Positions 53,836 through 61,657 of a stretch of 64,000 nt of DNA are shown one piece after another. The notes under the pieces are model-generated. The model was not told where the DNA came from and ran no database searches. It saw only the letters and a program-made list of their open reading frames with translations. This DNA comes from Kitasatospora sp. NBC_00315 (GTDB lineage: Bacteria > Actinomycetota > Actinomycetes > Streptomycetales > Streptomycetaceae). The position numbers and the translations under genes were made by a program. Location: the NCBI RefSeq assembly GCF_041435095.1, contig NZ_CP108025.1, positions 3,906,001 through 3,970,000 of the forward strand, in the 5' to 3' direction. How positions within the stretch are numbered: the stretch's first letter is position 1; every line of letters starts with the position of its first letter.

Positions 53836-54771
53836 ATGTCGGCCACCCGCTACACCTACCTCGGGCCCGAGGGCACCTTCACCGAGGTCGCCCTGCGGAC
53901 CCTGCCCGAGGCGGCGACCCGCGAGCTGGTGCCGCTGGCGTCGGTGCCGGCCGCCCTGGACGCGGTGCGCGAGGGGATGGCCTCCGGGGCGTTCGTGCCG
54001 ATCGAGAACTCGGTCGAGGGCGCCGTCACCGCGACCAGCGACGAACTGGCGACCGGCGCGCCGCTGATGATCTACCGGGAGGTGCTGCTGCCGATCGCCT
54101 TCGCGCTGCTGGTCCGCCCCGGGACGAAGCTGGCGGACATCAAGACCCTCACCAGCCACCCGGTGGCCCAGCCGCAGGTGCGGCACTGGATCGCGGCGCA
54201 CCTGCCGGACGCCCGCTGGGAGTCCGCGGCGTCCAACGCCGACGGGGCCCGGCTGGTCCAGGAGGGCCGGTTCGACGGGGCCTTCGCCGGCGAGTTCGCC
54301 GCACCCCTGTACGGGCTGGAACCGCTGGTCAGCGACATCCACGACGCCGAGAACGCGGTCACCAGGTTCGTCCTGGTCGGCCCTCCCGGGCGGGTCTCCT
54401 CGCCCACCGGGCTGGACAAGACCTCGATGGTGGTCTGGCTGCCGGACGACCACCCGGGCGCGCTGCTGGAGCTGCTCCAGGAGTTCGCGGTGCGCGGGGT
54501 CAACCTGATGCGGATCGAGTCCCGGCCGACCGGCGAGGGGCTCGGCAACTACTGCTTCCTGATCGACTGTGCGGGACACGTGGCGGAGCGCAGGGTGAGC
54601 GAGGCCCTGATGGGGCTGAAGCGGATCTGCCCGCAGGTGCGCTTCCTCGGCTCCTATCCGAGCGCGGACCGCCAGGCCAAGACGTACAACCGGCTCGGCA
54701 CCTCGGACTCGGACTTCACGAAGGCGGCCGACTGGCTGTCGCGCTGCCTGGACGGGCGCGCCGAGGTCTGA
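53836..54771 (+). CDS. pheA: Prephenate dehydratase
   Basis: The 311-residue enzyme converts prephenate to phenylpyruvate in phenylalanine synthesis. The catalytic domain includes RYTYLGPEGTFTEVAL, FVPIENSVEGAVTATSDEL, and the Thr-Arg-Phe motif in NAVTRFVLVG. A C-terminal ACT domain (DDHPGALLELLQEFAVRGVN, LMRIESRPTGEGLGNYCFL) carries the ESRP motif for phenylalanine feedback. GGAGG lies seven bases before the ATG. It stands alone between dtpA and the DnaA-box region. Confidence 0.96.
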   Translation: MSATRYTYLGPEGTFTEVALRTLPEAATRELVPLASVPAALDAVREGMASGAFVPIENSVEGAVTATSDELATGAPLMIYREVLLPIAFALLVRPGTKLADIKTLTSHPVAQPQVRHWIAAHLPDARWESAASNADGARLVQEGRFDGAFAGEFAAPLYGLEPLVSDIHDAENAVTRFVLVGPPGRVSSPTGLDKTSMVVWLPDDHPGALLELLQEFAVRGVNLMRIESRPTGEGLGNYCFLIDCAGHVAERRVSEALMGLKRICPQVRFLGSYPSADRQAKTYNRLGTSDSDFTKAADWLSRCLDGRAEV

Positions 54772-54780
54772 GCGCCGCTC

Positions 54781-54804
54781 GGTCGGGCCGTTCGCGGCCC
54801 GGCC
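54781..54804 (+). terminator. pheA terminator
   Basis: GGTCGGGCCG and CGGCCCGGCC pair (one G-T) around a TTCG tetraloop, ten bases after the stop. Confidence 0.78.
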
Positions 54805-54859
54805 GGCCCCGGCCCTGACGAGCCCGGCCCGGACGTCGGCGCTCGGTGCCGGGCGGCAG

Positions 54860-54969
54860 GTGCCGGGAGTCGAGTGCCGGGCATTGAGTGCCGGGAGTCG
54901 AGTGCCGAGAGTCGAGTGCCGGGCCTTGAGTGCCGGGCGTCGAGTGCCGGGCGTTGAGTGCCGGGAGGC
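54860..54969. repeat. 14-bp minisatellite, about eight copies
   Basis: Units of GTGCCGGGAGTCGA and variants repeat every 14 bp from 54860, seven complete and one partial. Only the positions after GTGCCGGG vary. Confidence 0.92.
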
Positions 54970-55173
54970 CGCCGGCGGGCGGCGTGGCGGCCCGGTGGCC
55001 GGGCGGTCCGCCCGCCGTCCCGTCCGAGTGATCACTTCTGCTCAGCGATATCCGAATACGTCCGTATTCGACATTTTTCGACGCGCCGATGCGTTCACCC
55101 GTCCAGCCGGAGCAGGCTCCGGACGTCCTCGACGGGGCGACCCGGCGGACGCCGCCGACCGAACGCCGGGCTT

Positions 55174-55562
55174 CGTCCACAGGCCCCCCGGGGCGCCGGT
55201 GCCGCTCCCCGGCTATCCACAGGCCGGTCCTGGTATCCACAGCCCCGAGTTATCCACAGCCATGGGGGTGAGTCGACAAACCGGTATAGCCATCCTCAAG
55301 CCCGGTCAGATCATCGGTTAGCGCCATAGAGATGACGAATCGGACCAGAGTCACCCCACTGCCACCGAATCACCCGTCCGAGCGGAGTAATTCCCTCGGC
55401 CGAGACGGTTGATTGAGGTTTGAAACCTCAATTCCTTGGCGGATGTCGATGTGGACCTTGCGTTCCCGGTAATCCACAGGAGTCGCCGAGGGCCTGTGGA
55501 TAAGAGCCCCACAGACGGTTGTCCACCGGAGTTATCCACAGGATCGGCCCGGTTATCCCCAG
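55174..55562. other. Cluster of DnaA boxes outside oriC
   Basis: Ten DnaA-box-like 9-mers lie in 389 bp. TTATCCACA is exact at 55251, 55533 and (reverse) 55496. Close variants are TCGTCCACA 55174, CTATCCACA 55214, GTATCCACA 55234, TAATCCACA 55471, reverse AGGTCCACA 55451, TTGTCCACC 55520 and TTATCCCCA 55554. No dnaA, dnaN or rpmH gene is present, so this is not oriC itself. It is likely a DnaA-binding regulatory locus. Confidence 0.85.
55413..55433. promoter_or_regulatory. 21-bp palindrome inside the DnaA-box region
   Basis: ATTGAGGTTT and AAACCTCAAT are perfect arms around one G. The centre of the site separates the left and right groups of boxes. The binding factor is unknown. Confidence 0.65.
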
Positions 55563-55981
55563 CCGGAATCCGGCGTTCCCCTACCCGTGGGCCGCTCCCC
55601 ACCGGCCCCCGGCCGGCCTTTCGGCCCCCGGGCCGGCAGGCGGCCCGGGTCATGATCGCAGAGAACCGGGCAGAAGGCGACATACCCGGATGAATGATGA
55701 CAGGGTGTTGCCGATCCGGTCCGATCCGGCGAAAGCCGTGAATCACCCCGCCGAAAACCGACCGCCGGTCAGAAGTGTCCCGCACCGACCGGCGAGCACG
55801 GCCACCTCGGCCCGCTCACCCGCCCCCGCCGCCCCGTCCAGGGCCCCGCCGCCCCCGTGGGCCCCCCGTCGCGCCCTCCCTGCCCCGGACGGCCCTGCCG
55901 GGCCCTGCCCGGCGCCCCGGCCGGGCGGCAGCCGCAAATCCGGTACCGATCCCCCTGTCCCGTCCCGGTAGGCTTGGCCCC
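55563..55981. other. serS upstream region
   Basis: No credible gene. A TAGGCT hexamer at 55969-55974 ends seven bases before the serS GTG, which fits a -10 box for leaderless transcription. Confidence 0.55.
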
Positions 55982-57259
55982 GTGATTGACCTTCGCCTGC
56001 TTCGTGAGGACCCAGACCGTGTGCGCGCCTCGCAGCGCGCCCGAGGCGAGGACGTCGACCTGGTCGACGCCCTCCTCTCCGCCGACGAGCGGCGCCGGTC
56101 CTCGGGCAGTCGCTTCGACGAGCTGCGCAACGAGCAGAAGACGCTCAGCAAGCAGATCCCGCAGGCCCAGGGCGACGAGAAGACCGCCCTGCTCCAGCGC
56201 ACCAAGGCGCTGGCCGCCGAGGTCAAGGCCGCCGACGTCGCACAGGGCGAGGCCAAGGAGGAGGCCGACCGCCTCGTCCGGCAGCTGGCGAACCTCATCG
56301 ACCCGGCGGCGCCCGTCGGTGGCGAGGAGGACTTCGTCACCCTGGAGGAGATCGGCACCCCGCGCGACTTCGCGGCCGAGGGCTTCGAGCCCAAGGACCA
56401 CGTCGAGCTGGGCCAGATCCTCGGCGCCATCGACACCGAGCGCGGCGCCAAGGTGGCCGGCTCGCGCTCGTACTACCTGACCGGTGTCGGCGCGCTGCTG
56501 GAGCTCGCCCTGGTCAACATGGCAATCGCCCAGGCCGTCTCGGCCGGCTTCACCCCGATGATCACCCCGGCGCTGGTCCGCCCGGCCGCCATGGAGGGCA
56601 CCGGCTTCCTCGGCCAGGCCGCCGAGAACGTGTACTACCTGGCGGACGACGACCGCTACCTCGTCGGCACCAGCGAGGTCCCGCTCGCGGCGTACCACAT
56701 GGACGAGATCATCGACGCGGACAAGCTGCCGCTGCGCTACGCCGGGTACTCCTCGTGCTTCCGCCGCGAGGCCGGTACCTACGGCAAGGACACCCGCGGC
56801 ATCATCCGGGTGCACCAGTTCGAGAAGGTGGAGATGTTCGTCTTCACCACCCCGGAGGAGGCGGAGGCCGAGCACCGCCGCCTGCTGCAGTGGGAGAAGG
56901 ACTTCCTCAACGCGCTCGACCTGCCGTACCGGGTGATCGACCTCGCCTCCGGCGACCTCGGCTCCTCGGCCGCACGCAAGTTCGACATCGAGGCCTGGGT
57001 CCCGACCCAGGGCAAGTACCGCGAGGTCACCTCCACCTCGAACTGCACCGAGTACCAGGCCCGCCGGCTCTCCATCCGGGTGCGCGAGGAGGGCAACAAG
57101 GTCCGCCCGCTGGCCACCCTGAACGGCACGCTGGTCGCCGTCCCCCGGGTGATCGTGGCGATCCTGGAGAACCACCAGCAGGCCGACGGCTCGGTGGTGG
57201 TTCCGGAGGCGCTGCGGCCGTACCTCGGCGGGCGCGCCGTACTCGAACCCGTCAAGTAG
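55982..57259 (+). CDS. serS: Seryl-tRNA synthetase
   Basis: The 425-residue class II synthetase starts with a coiled-coil tRNA-binding arm (residues ~25-100, [20 protein letters not shown]). The catalytic core carries motif 2 [20 protein letters not shown] and motif 3 [31 protein letters not shown] and [17 protein letters not shown] are SerRS-specific. It charges tRNA-Ser and supplies seryl-tRNA-Sec where present. The start is GTG 55982 at or near the 5' end of the mRNA (see upstream region). A HAD phosphatase gene follows 49 bp later and probably shares the transcript. Confidence 0.97.
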   Translation: MIDLRLLREDPDRVRASQRARGEDVDLVDALLSADERRRSSGSRFDELRNEQKTLSKQIPQAQGDEKTALLQRTKALAAEVKAADVAQGEAKEEADRLVRQLANLIDPAAPVGGEEDFVTLEEIGTPRDFAAEGFEPKDHVELGQILGAIDTERGAKVAGSRSYYLTGVGALLELALVNMAIAQAVSAGFTPMITPALVRPAAMEGTGFLGQAAENVYYLADDDRYLVGTSEVPLAAYHMDEIIDADKLPLRYAGYSSCFRREAGTYGKDTRGIIRVHQFEKVEMFVFTTPEEAEAEHRRLLQWEKDFLNALDLPYRVIDLASGDLGSSAARKFDIEAWVPTQGKYREVTSTSNCTEYQARRLSIRVREEGNKVRPLATLNGTLVAVPRVIVAILENHQQADGSVVVPEALRPYLGGRAVLEPVK

Positions 57260-57308
57260 CCGCCGGCGACCGCCGCACCACAGGCAACTCCCGGGAGACC
57301 CAGGGCCC

Positions 57309-58154
57309 ATGAGTACCGCAAGCGCCGAGACCGTCTCGCCCGGCGGTGACCTGCCCTACCGGCTGGTCGCCACCGACCTGGACGGCACGCTGCTGACCAG
57401 CGCCGAAACCGTCTCGGACCGTACCCGCGCGGCCCTGGCCGGCGCCACCGCCGCCGGGGCCCTGCACATCATCGTCACCGGCCGCTCGGCCGGCTGGGCC
57501 CGCCCGGTCTTCGACGAGATCGGCTACACCGGGATAGCGGTCTGCGGCCAGGGCGCCCAGGTCTACGACGCGGGCGCGCACCGGCTGCTCACCTCGATGA
57601 CGCTGGACCGCAGGCAGGCCGCCCTCGCCATCGCCAAGATCGAGGCCGAGACCGGCCCGCTGGCGATCGCCGCCAACCAGGACGGCCTCGACGGCCAGGT
57701 GCTGGCGGGGCCCGGCTACGAACTGCTGATCGGCTCCGACCTGCCGACCGTCCCGGTCACCTCCGCGGAGTTGCTGAGCACTCCGGTCAGCAAGCTCTAC
57801 ATCCAGCACCGGCGCCTGACCGACGACGAGCTGGCCGAGACCGCCCGGCGGATCGCCGGCGACCTGGTCGGGGTCACCATGGCCGGCGCGGGCATCGTCG
57901 AGCTGCTCCCGCTGGGCCTGACCAAGGCGACCGGCCTGGCCGTGGCCGCCCACCGGCTGGGCGTCCGGGCGGCGGACACCATCGCGTTCGGGGACATGCC
58001 GAACGACATCCCGATGTTCGGCTGGGCCGCGCACGGCGTGGCGATGGCGGGCGCCCACCGGCAACTCCTGGCGGTGGCGGACGAGGTCACTCTGAGCAAC
58101 GACGAGGACGGCGTGGCCGTCGTCCTGGAGCGGCTCTTCCCCACCGGCACCTGA
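57309..58154 (+). CDS. Cof-type HAD family phosphatase
   Basis: The 281-residue haloacid-dehalogenase enzyme has motif I VATDLDGTLLTS (Asp23, Asp25), motif II IIVTGRSAG, a Lys at LGLTKATGLAV (motif III) and motif IV IAFGDMPNDIPMF. The long cap inserted between II and III (about residues 85-195) marks subclass IIB (Cof/YidA). Such enzymes hydrolyse sugar phosphates, FMN or similar. The substrate is unknown. The ATG follows serS by 49 bp. Confidence 0.9.
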   Translation: MSTASAETVSPGGDLPYRLVATDLDGTLLTSAETVSDRTRAALAGATAAGALHIIVTGRSAGWARPVFDEIGYTGIAVCGQGAQVYDAGAHRLLTSMTLDRRQAALAIAKIEAETGPLAIAANQDGLDGQVLAGPGYELLIGSDLPTVPVTSAELLSTPVSKLYIQHRRLTDDELAETARRIAGDLVGVTMAGAGIVELLPLGLTKATGLAVAAHRLGVRAADTIAFGDMPNDIPMFGWAAHGVAMAGAHRQLLAVADEVTLSNDEDGVAVVLERLFPTGT

Positions 58155-58163
58155 GCGCGGGCC

Positions 58164-58184
58164 CGTTCGGAGCCCTTCCGAACG
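58164..58184 (+). terminator. Hairpin after the HAD gene
   Basis: CGTTCGGA and TCCGAACG enclose a five-base loop, ten bases beyond the stop. No T tract. Confidence 0.65.
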
Positions 58185-58480
58185 TGACCGGGAGCACCCG
58201 GATGCTGATCCTCCAAGAAAGAGTTTGTATGCTCCGCTGAAGCTCCATGCGTTGGCCGGAGCTGTGCAGTAGGTCCTGCCGAACGCACCCCCGGTGCACT
58301 CGGCTGCTCCTGCGCTCCTCGTCCATGCAACCTGGGAGCGTTCCCGATCGTCTCTTCGGGTGCGGTGCTCGTCGGCACGGCGACCCTGGGTGCGGTGCTC
58401 CTCGGACACCGCGGCCCCGGGGTGCAGTGCTCTTCAGGTGCAGTGCGGGACCAGTGCTTCCGCCGGTGAAAGGTACGCGC
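58185..58480. other. LCP gene upstream region with degenerate repeats
   Basis: No credible gene. Related copies of GGTGCGGTGCTC recur between 58359 and 58452. The promoter for the LCP gene should lie here. Confidence 0.5.
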
Positions 58481-60217
58481 ATGTCAGGCCAGTGGGACGA
58501 GAGCCCGTACCCGGGCGACGGGCAGCGGCGTGGCGACGGCTCGACCGGCGGCGTACGCACCACCGGCGCCCAGGCCGGCCAGAGCGCCGGCGTCCCGGCA
58601 CCGCGCAACGGCGGACGGGCGGAGGCCAGGCGGGCCGCGCAGGGGCGCGGCGGCCAGAGCCAGAGCGGCGGCGGGCGGGGCAGCGGCGGCGGGCACGGCG
58701 GACGGGCCGGTGGCCGGGGGCGCAAGCCGAAGCGGAACGCCAAGAAGATCGTCGCCTGGACGTCGGCAGGCGTGCTGGTACTGATAGTCGGCGCCGGTGG
58801 CGCGGTCTACCTGAAGCTGAACGGGAACATCCGCTCGTTCGACGCGAGCGCCATCGCCACCGACCGGCCGCCGGAGTCCACCGCCGACGCCAACGGCAAC
58901 AAGCCGGTCAACATCCTGCTGATCGGCTCCGACAGCCGGGGCGGCAACAACAGCGACCTCGGCGGCGGCGACGACGCCGGCGCGCGCTCGGACACCACGA
59001 TCCTGCTGCACGTGTACGCCGACCACAAGCACGCGGTCGGCATCTCCATCCCGCGTGACTCGCTGGTGACGATCCCGACCTGCAAGCTCCCCAACGGCAA
59101 GTGGACCAAGGAGCAGAACTCGACGAAGTTCAACGGCGCCTTCTCGGTCGGCGACAGCGACCAGGGAAACCCCGCCTGCACCCAGAACACCGTCGAGAAG
59201 CTGACCGGCATCCGGGTCGACCACACGATCGAGGTCAACTTCGAGGGCTTCGCCGCGATGACCTCGGCCGTCAACGGCGTCGACGTCTGCCTCCCGAACG
59301 CCATCTACGAGGGCGACGTCAACCCGAACCTCGGCAAGAAGGGCAAGGAGGTCCTGAAGAAGGGCGAGCAGACCGTTCAGGGCCAGCAGGCGCTGGACTA
59401 CGTCCGGCTGCGGCACGGCATCGGCGACGGCTCCGACATCGGCCGGATGAAGCGCCAGCAGGCCTTCCTCGGCTCGCTCATCTCCAAGGTCAAGAAGCAG
59501 GGCCTCAGCCCGACCACCCTGCTGCCGCTCGCGGACGCCGCGACCAAGTCGATGCAGGTCGACCCCGGGCTCGACACGGCCCAGAAGCTGATGTCCTTCG
59601 CGCTGTCGATGAAGGACATCGACCTGCACGACCTGAAGTTCGTCACGGCTCCCTGGAAGTTCCGGGGCGCCGACATCGACCTCGTCCACCCGGACATCGA
59701 CAACCTGTGGGCCACCCTCAAGGCGGACCGCACCATCGACGGCCAGAACGCCACCGGCCAGCAGCAGGACCCGGCGAGCCCCGCCGCGGAGGCGGCGCCC
59801 ACCACGGCGGCCCCGCAGGCGGCCGACGTCGACGGCACCGGCGTGCGGGTCGCCGTCTACAACGGCACCACCTCCGACGGCATCGCGGGCAAGGCCGCCG
59901 ACACCCTCAAGACCGCCAAGTTCACCGTCACCCGGACCACGAACGCCCCGAGCACCAGCCACGCCACCACCGTGGTCGAGTACGGCGCCGGGCAGAAGGC
60001 CAACGCCGCGAAGGTCGCCGCGCTGTTCCCCGGCGCCACGGTCAGCCCGAGCAGCGCCGCCGGCATCAGCCTGATCCTCGGCAAGGACTACGCCGCCGCC
60101 AACCCGGTCGCCGGCACCCCGACCGCGCCCGCCACGCTGCCCCCGAGCGTCACCGCCGACGCCCGCTCCGCGGACGACGACATCTGCGCCAACACCACCT
60201 ACGGCAGCGGCGGCTGA
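58481..60217 (+). CDS. LytR-CpsA-Psr (LCP) family protein with LytR C-terminal domain
   Basis: The 578-residue protein attaches glycopolymers such as teichoic or teichuronic acids to peptidoglycan. Gly/Arg-rich cytoplasmic residues 1-88 are followed by one transmembrane helix (89-111). The extracellular LCP domain shows NILLIGSDSRGGNN, ARSDTTILLHVYADHKHAVG, ISIPRDSLVTIP, NGVDVCLPNAI and ALDYVRLRHGIGDGSDIGRM, with the Arg and Asp residues that bind the polyprenyl pyrophosphate. A LytR_C domain (GVRVAVYNGTTSDGIAGKAA) follows a Pro/Ala linker. The ATG 58481 has AAAGG upstream. A hairpin ends the gene. Confidence 0.94.
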   Translation: MSGQWDESPYPGDGQRRGDGSTGGVRTTGAQAGQSAGVPAPRNGGRAEARRAAQGRGGQSQSGGGRGSGGGHGGRAGGRGRKPKRNAKKIVAWTSAGVLVLIVGAGGAVYLKLNGNIRSFDASAIATDRPPESTADANGNKPVNILLIGSDSRGGNNSDLGGGDDAGARSDTTILLHVYADHKHAVGISIPRDSLVTIPTCKLPNGKWTKEQNSTKFNGAFSVGDSDQGNPACTQNTVEKLTGIRVDHTIEVNFEGFAAMTSAVNGVDVCLPNAIYEGDVNPNLGKKGKEVLKKGEQTVQGQQALDYVRLRHGIGDGSDIGRMKRQQAFLGSLISKVKKQGLSPTTLLPLADAATKSMQVDPGLDTAQKLMSFALSMKDIDLHDLKFVTAPWKFRGADIDLVHPDIDNLWATLKADRTIDGQNATGQQQDPASPAAEAAPTTAAPQAADVDGTGVRVAVYNGTTSDGIAGKAADTLKTAKFTVTRTTNAPSTSHATTVVEYGAGQKANAAKVAALFPGATVSPSSAAGISLILGKDYAAANPVAGTPTAPATLPPSVTADARSADDDICANTTYGSGG

Positions 60218-60230
60218 TCCGGATCAGCCG

Positions 60231-60256
60231 GTGCCCGGCCCCTGCGGGCCGGGCAC
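60231..60256 (+). terminator. LCP gene terminator
   Basis: Perfect arms GTGCCCGGCCC and GGGCCGGGCAC around a CTGC loop, 13 bases after the stop. Confidence 0.85.
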
Positions 60257-60298
60257 GGCCGGTCCTCGCCGTAGCGGGCCAGGTTCAGCGGGCCCGGC

Positions 60299-60742
60299 TC
60301 AGAGGGCCTGGCGGATCCAGCCGTCGACGAGCGCGGTGAGATCCCGGTCGGCGGCGGCGTGCACCAGCACGTGGGTGCGGACCACGTCGCCCCCGTGGCC
60401 GAACAGGCCGCCCCTCCTGTCGGTCTCCAGGACGACCTCCACCTGGTGCGGACCCGCCAGGAAGGTCACCTCCACCGAGCTGCAGGCGTGCGCGTACTGC
60501 GGCGCCGCCGCGAACTCGATCTCCTGGTAGGACGGCAGGCTCTGCGCCGTACCCCGGGTGTGTCCGGCCTCCAGGTCGGCTGAGCGGAACCGGAAGCCGA
60601 GCGCCAGGAAGGCGTCCGGCAGCCGGTTCCGGACGGGCAGTGGCTCCACGTCCAACGGGTCGCGGTCGCCCTTGTCGAGGGCGCCGCTGATCTCCACCTC
60701 GGTCCGGACCCGAGCGCCATGCCGGCCGGACGCTGCGAGCAC
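60299..60742 (-). pseudogene. Truncated Spo0M-like (SpoOM family) protein
   Basis: The 147-residue frame matches the C-terminal half of streptomycete Spo0M. HGARVRTEVEISGALDKGDR and DPLDVEPLP are followed by FRFRSADLEAGHTRGTAQSL, the family block LPSYQEIEFAAAPQYAHACS, then FLAGPHQVEVVLETDRRGG and a GWIRQAL end. A full Spo0M has about 120 more N-terminal residues forming the first arrestin-like domain. No trace of them exists upstream, where the divergent fadR gene begins about 120 bp away. GTG 60742 could still express the fragment. I judge it a 5'-truncated remnant, although expression of a single-domain protein cannot be excluded. Confidence 0.62.
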
Positions 60743-60812
60743 CGTCCGCGGAGCGGTTCCCCGGTCACCCGGACCATCGCCCTCGGATCACGGTTGTAGG
60801 ATGACCGGACAA

Positions 60813-60831
60813 GCAGTTGTAGGACAACTGC
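60813..60831 (+). promoter_or_regulatory. FadR-type operator upstream of its GntR gene
   Basis: GCAGTTGT-AGG-ACAACTGC is a perfect inverted repeat with the FadR-subfamily T-N-G-T/A-C-N-A spacing. A half-site (TTGTAGGATGACC) lies 20 bp upstream. It ends 32 bp before the GTG at 60864, a position that fits autorepression. Confidence 0.82.
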
Positions 60832-60863
60832 TCCACCCATCCCGACCTACCCGAGGGGACCTC

Positions 60864-61595
60864 GTGACCGGCGCGAACGACAGCCTGCAGGCCGCAGGCA
60901 AGCGCTCACTGGTGGACCACGCGATCGACCAGCTGCGCGAGCAGCTGGCCGGTGGGGCGTGGCCGGTCGGCTCCCGGATCCCCACCGAGCACGAGCTCGC
61001 GGAGCGGCTGAAGGTCGGGCGCAACACCGTCCGGGAGGCGATCCGGGTGCTGGTGCACGCCGGCATGCTGGTCTCCCGGCAGGGCGAGGGCACCTTCGTC
61101 CGCAGCAGCAGCGACCCGGCCTCCGTGCTGAGGGGCGTCCAGCGCTCCGGCGTACGGGACGTCCTGGAGGTGCGGGCGGCGCTGGAGACCGAGGCCGCCC
61201 GGCTGGCCGCTCTGCGGCACACCCCCGAGGATATCGTCCGGATGCGGGCCGTCCTGGCCCGCGAGGCCGAGGTGATCGCCGCGCACCCCGAGCGGGCCGG
61301 CCGCGAGGCGACCGTCGAACACGATCTCGAGTTCCACACCGCCGTGGTGGAGGCCGCCAACAACCCGGCGCTCACCGAGGTCTACCGCTACTTCGGCGCC
61401 TCCGTGCGCGAGGCGATGCGGACGGCCTTCGGCGACCACGAGATGCCCGAGGTCGTGGTGGCCACCCACGAGGCGTTGGTGGACGCGATCGAGAGCGGCG
61501 ACCCGGATCGCGCCGAGGCCGCCTGCCGCGAACTGCTCGCCGGCCCGATCTCCGGCGTCGAGCAGCTGCTCGCGGCCATCGCCGCGCGGAAGTGA
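60864..61595 (+). CDS. GntR family regulator, FadR/FCD subfamily
   Basis: The 243-residue regulator has the GntR winged helix (AIDQLREQLAGGAWPVGSRI, PTEHELAERLKVGRNTVREA) and a helical FCD effector domain with the metal/ligand-binding pattern LEFHTAVVEAANNPALTEVY and VVVATHEALVDAIESGD. FCD proteins usually bind carboxylates. GTG 60864 follows GAGGGGA. A FadR-type operator lies just upstream, and an MFS exporter gene follows 62 bp later, probably under the same control. Confidence 0.93.
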   Translation: MTGANDSLQAAGKRSLVDHAIDQLREQLAGGAWPVGSRIPTEHELAERLKVGRNTVREAIRVLVHAGMLVSRQGEGTFVRSSSDPASVLRGVQRSGVRDVLEVRAALETEAARLAALRHTPEDIVRMRAVLAREAEVIAAHPERAGREATVEHDLEFHTAVVEAANNPALTEVYRYFGASVREAMRTAFGDHEMPEVVVATHEALVDAIESGDPDRAEAACRELLAGPISGVEQLLAAIAARK

Positions 61596-61657
61596 CCCCC
61601 GGGGCCCGGCCCCCGCACGACGCTCATCGCACCCGCGCTCCAGAAAGAACCCGTTCC

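Noticed and set aside
55174..55562. The chromosomal origin oriC itself
   Set aside because: oriC in Streptomyces lies between dnaA and dnaN, neither of which is here, and it has about twice as many boxes.
55351..55785. Minus-strand 144-codon frame across the DnaA boxes
   Set aside because: Low-quality composition and no start signal. The repeated VDNSGG/VDKSPTD-like words come from DnaA boxes being read as codons.
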